From Acidaminococcaceae bacterium (GTDB lineage Bacteria; Bacillota; Negativicutes; Acidaminococcales; Acidaminococcaceae): DNA of 6,051 nt. Position 1 is the stretch's first letter. Every line of letters begins with the position of its first letter. A program made the translations under genes and the position numbers. Positions 1 through 6,051 of this stretch are shown here, one piece after another. The notes beneath the pieces are model-generated. The model did not search any database. It saw only the letters and a list, made by a program, of their open reading frames with translations, and had not been told where the DNA came from. The stretch lies in the NCBI GenBank assembly GCA_028693975.1, contig JAQUUF010000083.1, forward strand, positions 1 through 6,051. The letters run 5' to 3'.

Positions 1-1
1 T

Positions 2-868
2 CCTAAACAAGAGCAAGCTCAGGAAACTTTGGACGAGGCTAAACTCGAAGCTGCACGTGCTCAAGATAAATTGAACAAGGCACAAATGGATAGTGTGCGG
101 ATACAAACCGAATATGAGGGTGCCTTAAATGAAATGTCCAATACCCCTAAGCTAACACCCGAAGAAGCTAGAACTACTGGTATTGTCTTGGAACTTTCTG
201 ATACTGCCTTAGGTAAGGAAGAACGCAGTTTACAAAGAAGCATCGAAAGTTTGGGCCCTATTAATATGGGGGCAATTGAAGAGTACAAAGCGGTAAGTGA
301 GCGTTATGAGTTCTTGAATAAGCAGTATAATGATTTGTGCGAAGCTAAGCAGCAGCTGGAGGGTGTTATCAGCGGTATTAATACGGACATGTCTAAGCGC
401 TATATAGAGGCTTTTGCTAAAATAAATGAATATTTCCAAAAATGTTATACTACGCTTTTTGGTGGTGGTATGGCTAAGTTGGAAATCCAGAATGAAAGTG
501 ATATGCTAGAGAGCGGTGTGGAAATATTTGCCCAGCCACCGGGTAAAAAGTTGCAGCATTTGGGGCTTTTAAGTGGTGGTGAAAGAGCATTAACAGTTAT
601 TGCCTTACTGTTTGCACTCTTATCTTATCAACCTGCACCTTTTTGTATTCTCGATGAAATTGATGCGCCTTTGGATGAGGCTAATATCGGCCGCTTCGCT
701 AATTTCCTGCGCAACTATGCTGAGAACACACAATTTATTATTATCACACATCGTAAAGGTACGATGGAGGCGGCTAATGTATTGCATGGTGTTACGATGC
801 AAGAATCCGGTGTTTCCAAATTATTATCTGTCAAATTGGCAGATATCAACGAAGACATGAAGGGGTAA
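2..868 (+). CDS. smc: Chromosome partition protein SMC, C-terminal part (5' end cut by window)
   Basis: This is the last 288 codons of SMC, the ATPase of the SMC-ScpA-ScpB condensin complex that compacts and segregates the chromosome. The frame is open to the left edge, so the true start lies outside; SMC proteins are usually near 1,150-1,200 aa. The first ~75 residues are charged and helix-prone, fitting the end of the coiled-coil arm. The C-terminal head follows, starting near SLGPINMGAIEEY. The ABC signature LSGGE is at visible residues 190-194 (nt 569-583). Walker B FCILDEID is at 214-221 (nt 641-664) with D218 and E219, followed by a D-loop (PLDEAN) and the H-loop histidine H250 in THRKGTMEAA. 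The tail matches the usual SMC ending (TMQESGVSK). No defect is visible in the part present. Only 3 nt separate its stop from ftsY, so the two are almost certainly co-transcribed. Identification is very secure. Confidence 0.97.
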   Translation, partial: PKQEQAQETLDEAKLEAARAQDKLNKAQMDSVRIQTEYEGALNEMSNTPKLTPEEARTTGIVLELSDTALGKEERSLQRSIESLGPINMGAIEEYKAVSERYEFLNKQYNDLCEAKQQLEGVISGINTDMSKRYIEAFAKINEYFQKCYTTLFGGGMAKLEIQNESDMLESGVEIFAQPPGKKLQHLGLLSGGERALTVIALLFALLSYQPAPFCILDEIDAPLDEANIGRFANFLRNYAENTQFIIITHRKGTMEAANVLHGVTMQESGVSKLLSVKLADINEDMKG

Positions 869-871
869 AAA

Positions 872-1786
872 ATGGGATTTTTTGAAAAGCTAAAAAATGG
901 TTTAAGCAAAACAAGGGCTAATTTTACTTCCCGTATTGAAGATTTAGTCGGTATGTCTACTGAATTGGATGAAGATTTTCTAGAAGAGTTAGAGATGATT
1001 CTTATTGCCGGTGATGTAGGCATGAAGACCACGGAGAAGATTATGCAGGCAGTGAGAGCTGCCGCAAAAAAACGTGAGATTAAAAAACCAGATGAAGTAC
1101 TGCCTTTCTTAAAGAAATATGTAGCAGAACTTTTACATGATGGTTCGCAGAGAATGCGTATTAGCGGAGATCCTACTGTTATACTGGTGGTTGGCGTTAA
1201 TGGGGTGGGTAAAACTACTACTATCGGTAAGTTGGGCAATTATTATCGTTTACTCGGCTACAAAGTTATGTTTGCAGCGGGAGATACTTTCCGCGCAGCT
1301 GCTTCTGAACAATTAAAAATCTGGGGTGAGCGTGCCCAATGTGAAGTAATCGCTCATAATGAGGGTGCAGACCCAGCAGCGGTAGTATTTGATGGTATCA
1401 AAGCTGCTATTGCTCGCAAAGCGAAGATTCTCTTTATAGATACAGCAGGACGCCTGCATAATAAAACTAATCTTATGAAAGAATTAGATAAGGTGCATAG
1501 AGTAATCCAAAGAGAATTGCCGGATGCGCCGCAGGAAACATTGTTGGTGCTAGATGCTACGACGGGTCAGAATGCTATTGCTCAGGCCAAGGTCTTTATG
1601 GAAACAGCTTCGGTTACTGGTGTAGTGTTGACCAAGTTAGATGGCACTGCCAAAGGTGGTGTGGTGGTAGCAATTAAAGAAGAATTGGGACTGAACGTGA
1701 AATGGATTGGTGTGGGTGAAGGAATGATGGATTTTAGACCATTTGAACCAGATAAATTCGTGGAAGCACTTTTTGCCAAAGAATAA
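872..1786 (+). CDS. ftsY: Signal recognition particle receptor FtsY (SRP GTPase)
   Basis: A 304-aa SRP receptor GTPase that docks Ffh-ribosome-nascent chain complexes at the membrane and hands them to SecYEG. The N-terminus MGFFEKLKNGLSKT looks like the short amphipathic membrane-targeting helix of FtsY proteins without a long acidic A domain. The helical N domain covers roughly residues 20-90. The NG GTPase domain follows: P-loop GVNGVGKTT (108-116), DTFRAAA (138-144) in the SRP-specific insertion region, DTAGR (190-194), the guanine-specificity motif TKLDG (254-258) with TAKGG, and the closing GVGEGMMDFRPF (280-291). All GTPase motifs look intact and the length is normal for the short form. 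The ATG is supported by AAGGGG at 860-865, 6 nt upstream, overlapping the end of smc. Its operon appears to end at the terminator just downstream; ylxM and ffh, which often follow ftsY in Firmicutes, are not next here. Confidence 0.98.
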   Translation: MGFFEKLKNGLSKTRANFTSRIEDLVGMSTELDEDFLEELEMILIAGDVGMKTTEKIMQAVRAAAKKREIKKPDEVLPFLKKYVAELLHDGSQRMRISGDPTVILVVGVNGVGKTTTIGKLGNYYRLLGYKVMFAAGDTFRAAASEQLKIWGERAQCEVIAHNEGADPAAVVFDGIKAAIARKAKILFIDTAGRLHNKTNLMKELDKVHRVIQRELPDAPQETLLVLDATTGQNAIAQAKVFMETASVTGVVLTKLDGTAKGGVVVAIKEELGLNVKWIGVGEGMMDFRPFEPDKFVEALFAKE

Positions 1787-1787
1787 G

Positions 1788-1829
1788 AAAACGCTTTATC
1801 TTTCAGAGTTTTGAAAGATAAAGCGTTTT
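1788..1829. terminator. Bidirectional intrinsic terminator between convergent ftsY and ftsH
   Basis: The arms 1788-1805 and 1812-1829 are perfect reverse complements (18 bp), with a 6-nt loop GAGTTT. On the plus strand the stem runs into a T tract at 1826-1830; on the minus strand the other arm ends in TTTTCTT. It starts 2 nt after the ftsY stop and ends 14 nt before the ftsH stop, so it can end transcription from both sides. The outer A/T pairs may act as the U tract rather than as stem. Confidence 0.93.
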
Positions 1830-1843
1830 TGTTATATGTCTTT

Positions 1844-3697
1844 TTAGTGGCATTCTGGGAGGGCAGCTGGTTCTCTAGGAGTATCAGGTGGTAAATTCTG
1901 CAAGATATTCATAAATTCATCACCAGTTATTGTTTCTTTTTCTAGTAGGTAAGCTGCTAATCGATCCATATCTGTACGATGATTGGATATGATTTCTTTG
2001 GCCTTGCCGTGTGCTTCCTTAATGATGGACAGGACAATGGCATCAATTCTAGCAGAAGTTTCGGCACTGCAAGTTAAAGAAGCGTCACCGCCCAAATAAA
2101 CATTCTGTACGCTTTCACAGGCCATCATATCAAGCTCCTCTACCATGCCAAAACGAGCTACCATAGCGCGAGCAATCTTAGTTGCTTGTTCAATATCATT
2201 GGAAGCACCGCTGGTAATGGTATTAAAGATAACTTCTTCAGCGCTACGTCCCCCTGTTATAGTAACAATTTTGTTGAATAAATCTTCCTTGCTCATTAGT
2301 ACTTTTTCTTGTTCGTCTACCTGCATGGTATACCCTAAAGCTCCGGAAGTGCGTGGAACGATAGTAATCTTGTGCACTGGAGCAGAATGCTTTTGCATTG
2401 CAGCAACAAGAGCATGACCAATCTCGTGGTAGGCTATGACTTTCTTTTCCTCGGATGAGATACAAGCGCCTTTACGTTGATAACCGGCAATAACTACTTC
2501 AATGGATTCCTCTAAGTCTGATTGGTTAACGCTGGAATGACCTTCACGTACAGCTCTGAGGGCTGCTTCGTTGACAATGTTAGCTAAGTCAGCACCACTG
2601 GCACCAGCAGTAGCTCTAGCAAGAGTATTGAAGTCAATATCAGTGTCAATATGCACATCTTTGGCATGAACTTTGAGAATAGCTTCACGACCGTGCAAAT
2701 CAGGCAATTCTACAGGAACTCTTCTGTCGAAACGACCAGGACGCAAAAGAGCTTTATCTAGTTCGTCGGGTCTATTAGTAGCAGCGAGAATAATAACGCC
2801 CTTGCTACTATCGAAACCGTCCATCTCAGACAACAATTGGTTTAAGGTTTGCTCTCGTTCATCATTGCTGCCGAATTGACCACTGCTACGTTTCTTGCCA
2901 ATAGCGTCAATTTCATCAATGAAGACGATACAAGGAGCTTTTTCTTGGGCTTGTTTAAACAAGTCACGTACACGAGCAGCTCCCATACCAACAAACATCT
3001 CAATAAATTCACTACCACTAATGGAGAAGAAAGGTACTTTGGCTTCGCCGGCAACGGCTTTAGCTAACAAAGTCTTACCAGTACCTGGGGGACCCACCAG
3101 TAAGGCACCTTTGGGTAATTTGGCACCTATAGAAGTGTATTTCTCGGGATGGTGCAAAAATTCAACTAATTCCATCAGTGCTTCTTTGGCCTCATCTTGT
3201 CCTGCAACATGAGTAAAATCTACACCTGTTTGGGCTTCTACATAGACTTTGGCATTGCTTTTACCAAAGCTCATAGCATTGCCACCCATTCTATTGCCCA
3301 TGTACTTCATAATAAGCTGACCGATGAGGAAAAAAATACCAATAGGTAGAATCCAATTAGTAAAGAAATTCTCCAGAGGAGATGCCTCACGGGGTATTAC
3401 TTGTGAAAACGTTACTTTGCTTTTTACAAGGCGTTTGACTAATTCCGGGTCTTCTACACGACCCGTTACATAGACTTCTTTGTCATTGCCGTCGTTAGCT
3501 GTCGCCGCAATTTTAGTATCAGTTATTTCTACTTTGCCAAGCTTGCCATCATCTACCATTTCCAAAAAAGTGCCATAGGGTATTTGTTTGATCTTGGTAT
3601 TGAAGTAAGTAGGAATAACCACCATATTCAATATTAGAATTATGCCGATAGCTAAAAACCAATAATAATATAATGATTTACGTGGTTCTTCTTTCAT
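1844..3697 (-). CDS. ftsH: ATP-dependent zinc metalloprotease FtsH (HEIGH-type paralog)
   Basis: A 617-aa membrane-anchored AAA+ protease, expected to form a hexamer that extracts and degrades misfolded or regulatory membrane and cytosolic proteins. In order: TM1 about residues 11-32, an extracytoplasmic domain about 33-110, TM2 about 113-133, then the AAA module. This has Walker A GPPGTGKT (202-209), pore loop FVG (235-237), Walker B IVFIDEID (257-264) and the second region of homology with arginine-finger candidates R319 and R322. The M41 protease domain has the zinc motif HEIGH (424-428; H424, E425, H428), and D501 in SGASNDIEQAT is the probable third zinc ligand. All catalytic residues look intact. 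The classical motif is HEAGH, and GYQRK replaces the common GxERK, which recalls from memory a clostridial FtsH side branch. The start has a strong site GGGAGGT (3705-3711), 7 nt upstream. It stands alone, convergent with ftsY, without the tilS-hpt neighbours of the classical locus. Confidence 0.96.
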   Translation of the reverse strand: MKEEPRKSLYYYWFLAIGIILILNMVVIPTYFNTKIKQIPYGTFLEMVDDGKLGKVEITDTKIAATANDGNDKEVYVTGRVEDPELVKRLVKSKVTFSQVIPREASPLENFFTNWILPIGIFFLIGQLIMKYMGNRMGGNAMSFGKSNAKVYVEAQTGVDFTHVAGQDEAKEALMELVEFLHHPEKYTSIGAKLPKGALLVGPPGTGKTLLAKAVAGEAKVPFFSISGSEFIEMFVGMGAARVRDLFKQAQEKAPCIVFIDEIDAIGKKRSSGQFGSNDEREQTLNQLLSEMDGFDSSKGVIILAATNRPDELDKALLRPGRFDRRVPVELPDLHGREAILKVHAKDVHIDTDIDFNTLARATAGASGADLANIVNEAALRAVREGHSSVNQSDLEESIEVVIAGYQRKGACISSEEKKVIAYHEIGHALVAAMQKHSAPVHKITIVPRTSGALGYTMQVDEQEKVLMSKEDLFNKIVTITGGRSAEEVIFNTITSGASNDIEQATKIARAMVARFGMVEELDMMACESVQNVYLGGDASLTCSAETSARIDAIVLSIIKEAHGKAKEIISNHRTDMDRLAAYLLEKETITGDEFMNILQNLPPDTPREPAALPECH

Positions 3698-3741
3698 GTT
3701 GTATACCTCCCATCTGTATATGGTATCTTAAAAAACTTAGT

Positions 3742-3771
3742 ATTACAAGTGAAATACCTGTGAAAAGCCAA
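3742..3771 (-). promoter_or_regulatory. Candidate sigma-A promoter for ftsH
   Basis: Read on the minus strand, TTGGCT (3771-3766) and TGTAAT (3747-3742) are separated by 18 nt and match the -35 and -10 consensus at 4/6 and 5/6 positions. This would start transcription near 3735 and give a leader of about 37 nt before the ATG. An alternative is TTTTCA with AATACT preceded by TG and a 16-nt spacer. Neither is strong, so the assignment is tentative. Confidence 0.35.
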
Positions 3772-3788
3772 TAAAATAAAGAATGCTA

Positions 3789-3803
3789 ATCTGTGCTATA
3801 ATA
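3789..3803 (+). promoter_or_regulatory. Extended -10 promoter of the AsmA/TamB-like gene
   Basis: A perfect -10 TATAAT (3797-3802) is preceded by TGC, forming an extended -10 element. No convincing -35 is visible at 16-19 nt spacing, where the sequence is A-rich. Transcription would start near 3809, giving a leader of about 20 nt to the ATG at 3829. That supports the ATG over the upstream GTG at 3820. The 15-mer ATCTGTGCTATAATA recurs exactly upstream of the aminotransferase gene. Confidence 0.72.
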
Positions 3804-3815
3804 ATACTACTAAAA

Positions 3816-3822
3816 GTGGGTG
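3816..3822 (+). promoter_or_regulatory. Ribosome binding site that selects the ATG at 3829
   Basis: GTGGGTG sits 6 nt upstream of the ATG at 3829 and resembles AGGAGGTG with two changes, so it is moderate in strength. The alternative in-frame GTG at 3820 lies inside this motif and would have no Shine-Dalgarno site of its own, so the ATG is preferred. Confidence 0.55.
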
Positions 3823-3828
3823 TATATT

Positions 3829-5154
3829 ATGCGTAGAATAAACCTGTTGATGAGAAGACTGAAGAGCCAAAAAAAGTTAATAATTCTGGGAGTACTTCTG
3901 GTGCTGATACTTTGTGGTATATTTTATTGGCTAAGTTATTTGGCAAGTATTCACGTAGCGCGTATTTTTAATGAAGTAGCAGCTACTCAGCATCTTTTGG
4001 AAGGACATATTACTGTTGAAACTCTTAGTGCTAATCCTTCGGGGAGAGTCTCTTTTACCGGTCTTAAATGGACCAATCCCCGAGGAGAGGTTTTGGCTGA
4101 TATTCCTGACGGTAATTTCAAAGTAAAACCTTTTGATGTAGTTACTAAGAGAATGAGTTCTTCAAGTATAACTTATCTTGAGATACATGATGCTACTTTG
4201 TTTTTTGATTTTGATGATAGGATGAATTTGCAACATATCGACGCAATGAAACCAGTGAAGAGAGGACGCGGTAATACTAAATTACCGAAAGAGTTAAAAG
4301 ATTTTGATGCGGAGCTTATTGCTACCAATTGCACTGTAGCTGCCAAATACAAGCAACGTACTTTTAATATGACTAGCGTTTATATTAAAAGTACACTGAA
4401 AAATAAAAAAATGTATCTTGATTTTAAAAGTGGTAAATTTTGCGGTACAATAGAGGCTGATGGCCTAAGTATCTTGGGCTCTGTTGATTTGAGCAAGGAT
4501 GAAGGAATGTACGATGACGTTAATTTAACCATAGACCAATGTAATCCATCTAGTCTGGGTGCTGGCATTAATGTAAAAGAAAAGGTTTCTGCGAAAGCGC
4601 GGATTAATGGCTTGCTTGAGGCACCGGTTATCGAGGGCTTCTTAACTATGGATCAATTGAATATTCCTGCCTTACATTTTACCAAAGTAAAAGGTAATTT
4701 TCATTATGAAGATGGACTTATTACTTCTGATAAAATTACTGCTAAAGTTTATGGTGGAGATGTTCTGGCCAAAGGTAAGTTTGATATTGATGATAAAAGT
4801 TATGAACTGCACATCTTAGGTGATAAATTACATAGTAATATGGCAGCGCATCAAGCTTGGTTCAAATGTCTGGTTAAATTAAACTTACATATGATAAGCG
4901 ATGGCAATCCCAAAACGGTATTAACCTATGGCAATTTCACTTCTGGGCATGGCTTCTATGGACCAATTAAATTTGATAAAATTAGCGGTGAATTTAGCAA
5001 TCAAAATAAATTGCTACGTTTCAGTAATGTAGTTATTGAATCATCAGATAATAATATCAGTGCGCCGAATTTTCAAATCAATAAAGGACGCCTAAAAATG
5101 GACTCTCTTTATTATCTGGATCGTCGTACAGGCATAAAAAAAAGAATAATTTAA
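3829..5154 (+). CDS. AsmA/TamB-like membrane-anchored periplasmic protein
   Basis: A 441-aa protein of no certain function. A basic N-terminus (MRRINLLMRRLKSQKK) precedes one hydrophobic segment, about residues 17-39, with no cleavage site I can recognise; it is probably a signal anchor with the rest in the periplasm. The remainder is rich in alternating short beta-strand patterns. Several stretches look like AsmA/TamB family repeats: SANPSGRVSFTGLKW near 67-81, GLLEAPVIEGFLTMDQLNIP near 261-280, and DGLITSDKITAKVYGGDVLA near 295-314, which matches the family's typical x-VYGG-x-G-x pattern. Such proteins are thought to bridge or support lipid transport between membranes in diderm bacteria. 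At 441 aa it is much shorter than TamB or YhdP and lacks room for a long lipid-carrying groove. The gene looks more AT-rich than its neighbours. It is divergent from ftsH and has its own promoter. Family assignment is from motif style only, so it is moderate; the coding call is strong. Confidence 0.8.
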   Translation: MRRINLLMRRLKSQKKLIILGVLLVLILCGIFYWLSYLASIHVARIFNEVAATQHLLEGHITVETLSANPSGRVSFTGLKWTNPRGEVLADIPDGNFKVKPFDVVTKRMSSSSITYLEIHDATLFFDFDDRMNLQHIDAMKPVKRGRGNTKLPKELKDFDAELIATNCTVAAKYKQRTFNMTSVYIKSTLKNKKMYLDFKSGKFCGTIEADGLSILGSVDLSKDEGMYDDVNLTIDQCNPSSLGAGINVKEKVSAKARINGLLEAPVIEGFLTMDQLNIPALHFTKVKGNFHYEDGLITSDKITAKVYGGDVLAKGKFDIDDKSYELHILGDKLHSNMAAHQAWFKCLVKLNLHMISDGNPKTVLTYGNFTSGHGFYGPIKFDKISGEFSNQNKLLRFSNVVIESSDNNISAPNFQINKGRLKMDSLYYLDRRTGIKKRII

Positions 5155-5171
5155 ATGTTAATTTAGCTGGT

Positions 5172-5186
5172 ATCTGTGCTATAATA
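5172..5186 (+). promoter_or_regulatory. Extended -10 promoter of the aminotransferase gene
   Basis: TATAAT (5180-5185) preceded by TGC forms an extended -10, within the same 15-mer found upstream of the AsmA/TamB-like gene. No good -35 is seen; the best is TTAATT at 5158-5163 with 16-nt spacing. Transcription would start near 5192, leaving a leader of nearly 60 nt. It begins 18 nt after the preceding stop, with no terminator between, so read-through from upstream is also possible. Confidence 0.7.
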
Positions 5187-5194
5187 TTGCACAT

Positions 5195-5222
5195 GGCAGC
5201 GTATAATTATAAAGAAGCTGCC
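5195..5222 (+). other. Leader hairpin upstream of the aminotransferase gene
   Basis: GGCAGC (5195-5200) pairs with GCTGCC (5217-5222) to give a 6-bp GC-rich stem with a 16-nt AT-rich loop, which contains the perfect palindrome TATAATTATA (5202-5211). It would lie at the very 5' end of the transcript predicted from the promoter at 5172-5186. No T run follows, so it is not a standard terminator. Its role is unknown; a 5' stabilising stem or a binding site are both possible. Confidence 0.45.
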
Positions 5223-5232
5223 TAATTTAAAT

Positions 5233-5238
5233 GAGGGG
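5233..5238 (+). promoter_or_regulatory. Ribosome binding site of the aminotransferase gene (start ambiguous)
   Basis: GAGGGG lies 11 nt before the ATG at 5250 and 5 nt before an in-frame TTG at 5244. The spacing favours the TTG, while the codon type and the usual short N-terminus of the family favour the ATG. The two choices differ by two residues only. Confidence 0.6.
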
Positions 5239-5249
5239 ATGTTTTGAGT

Positions 5250-6051
5250 ATGCAAATTTCTAATCGTGTTAAAGCCTTGACTACTTCACCTATTCGTAAG
5301 TTGGCTCCTTATGCAGATGCAGCTAAAGCCAAGGGGAAGAAGGTTTACCATCTCAATATCGGACAACCGGATATTGAGACGCCAGCAAACTTTATGGAGG
5401 CAGTACGTGCTTATGACGATAAGGTTATCGCTTATGGTGCTTCCAAGGGCGACCAAGCTTTGATTAAAGCTATAGCTCAATATTATCATGACTGGGATAT
5501 GGATTTTCCTGAAGAAGGTATTTTTGTTACCAATGGCGGCAGCGAAGCTTTGGAGTTCGCAGTGATGCTATGTTGTGATGTGGATGATGAATTGATGGTG
5601 TTTGAGCCCTATTATGCCAATTACAATTCTTTTGCCAAGATAGGAAATGTTAAGATTAATGCTGTACCTACTGATGTCAAAACAGGTTATCATTTACCTG
5701 AAGCTAGCGTAATTGAGAAATATATTACTCCCAAAACAAAAGCTATTTTGTTGACTAATCCCGGTAATCCCACGGGCGTTGTCTATAGTGTGGAAGAAAT
5801 GCAAACTATTGCCGATTTGGTAATCAAGCACAATTTGGTATTGATTGCTGATGAAGTATATCGTGAATTTGTTTATGGTGGTGCCTATAAGAGCTTTGGT
5901 ACTATGCGTGAGTTAGACGACAATCTTTTGATGATTGACTCCGTTTCTAAACGTTATAGTGCTTGTGGTGCGCGTATTGGTTGTATTTTGACCAGAAATG
6001 TAGCAGCTGCTAAAGAATTGATTAAATTTAGCCAGGCTAGGTTATGCAGCC
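5250..6051 (+). CDS. Class I/II PLP-dependent aminotransferase, N-terminal part (3' end cut by window)
   Basis: The first 267 codons of a fold-type I aminotransferase, open to the right edge; family members are near 390-400 aa, so about a third is missing. It transfers an amino group between an amino acid and a 2-oxo acid using pyridoxal phosphate in the cytoplasm. Visible motifs: NIGQPDIETP (36-45) at the substrate-binding N-terminal region, AYGASKG (61-67), cofactor-phosphate loop GGSEAL (96-101), NPGNPTG (170-176) with the asparagine that contacts the cofactor ring, DEVY (201-204) with D201 and Y204, and SVSKRYSACGARIG (231-244) with the Schiff-base lysine K234 and phosphate-binding R242. 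All key residues in the visible part are present. The SVSKRYSxCGARIG form differs from the SxSKxxxxxGxRxG of classical AspB and marks a separate branch commonly annotated as aspartate aminotransferase. Substrate cannot be fixed from sequence, so I give no symbol. The ATG is chosen over TTG at 5244. Confidence 0.94.
   Translation, partial: MQISNRVKALTTSPIRKLAPYADAAKAKGKKVYHLNIGQPDIETPANFMEAVRAYDDKVIAYGASKGDQALIKAIAQYYHDWDMDFPEEGIFVTNGGSEALEFAVMLCCDVDDELMVFEPYYANYNSFAKIGNVKINAVPTDVKTGYHLPEASVIEKYITPKTKAILLTNPGNPTGVVYSVEEMQTIADLVIKHNLVLIADEVYREFVYGGAYKSFGTMRELDDNLLMIDSVSKRYSACGARIGCILTRNVAAAKELIKFSQARLCS

Noticed and set aside
600..860. An 86-codon plus-strand frame inside smc
   Set aside because: It overlaps the Walker B and H-loop region of smc in another frame and shows no independent coding features.
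715..1239. A 174-codon open frame on the minus strand across the smc-ftsY junction
   Set aside because: It lies antisense to two clearly conserved genes, covers their strongly conserved P-loop region, and has no ribosome site or family features that I recognise.
2145..3212. Plus-strand open frames inside ftsH
   Set aside because: These are reverse-complement shadows of the conserved AAA and protease domains and carry no recognisable motifs of their own.
3698..3828. Heat-shock operators (CIRCE or CtsR type) in the ftsH upstream region
   Set aside because: Neither TTAGCACTC-N9-GAGTGCTAA nor a tandem GGTCAAA repeat is present.
3820..3828. GTG at 3820 as start of the AsmA/TamB-like gene
   Set aside because: It overlaps the likely ribosome site and lies only about 11 nt after the predicted transcription start; the ATG at 3829 fits better.
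5152..5165. Possible terminator after the AsmA/TamB-like gene (TAAAT-GTTA-ATTTA)
   Set aside because: The stem is five A/T pairs only and has no following T run, so it is too weak to call.
5187..5232. T-box or other riboswitch upstream of the aminotransferase
   Set aside because: The leader is under 60 nt with a single short hairpin and no terminator/antiterminator pair.
5286..5489. A 67-codon minus-strand frame within the aminotransferase gene
   Set aside because: It is antisense to conserved aminotransferase sequence and has no support as a gene.

Overview
The window is an ordinary stretch of bacterial chromosome. It holds five protein genes, two of them cut by the window edges, and no mobile element, RNA gene or CRISPR array. 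The moderately AT-rich sequence, strong Shine-Dalgarno sites, an FtsY without a long acidic A domain and the smc-ftsY pairing all suggest a Firmicutes-type organism. The AsmA/TamB-like protein at 3829-5154 is a kind usually linked to cells with an outer membrane. Together these point to a diderm Firmicute, most simply a Negativicutes member; this is an inference, not proven by any one signal.

Layout: the 3' end of smc (2-868) runs into ftsY (872-1786), with 3 nt between them and the ftsY ribosome site lying across the smc stop. A perfect 18-bp stem-loop (1788-1829) sits in the 57-nt gap between ftsY and the convergent ftsH (3697-1844, minus strand) and can serve as a terminator for both. A 131-nt divergent region (3698-3828) carries the ftsH upstream signals and an extended -10 promoter for the AsmA/TamB-like gene. 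A 95-nt gap with a near-identical promoter and a short hairpin then leads to a class I PLP-dependent aminotransferase (5250 to the right edge, incomplete). No gene-free stretch exceeds 300 bases.

Functions: SMC (chromosome compaction) and FtsY (signal recognition particle receptor) are housekeeping proteins that often share an operon. FtsH is a membrane-anchored AAA+ zinc protease for membrane-protein quality control. The AsmA/TamB-like protein is predicted to be anchored in the inner membrane with its bulk in the periplasm, and may act in envelope lipid or outer-membrane homeostasis. The aminotransferase belongs to amino-acid metabolism. Apart from smc-ftsY there is no evidence that these genes form one pathway, and I see no convincing new multi-gene system. 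The points most worth a second look are the short AsmA/TamB-like protein, the HEIGH-type FtsH paralog and a 15-nt promoter core shared by two neighbouring genes.
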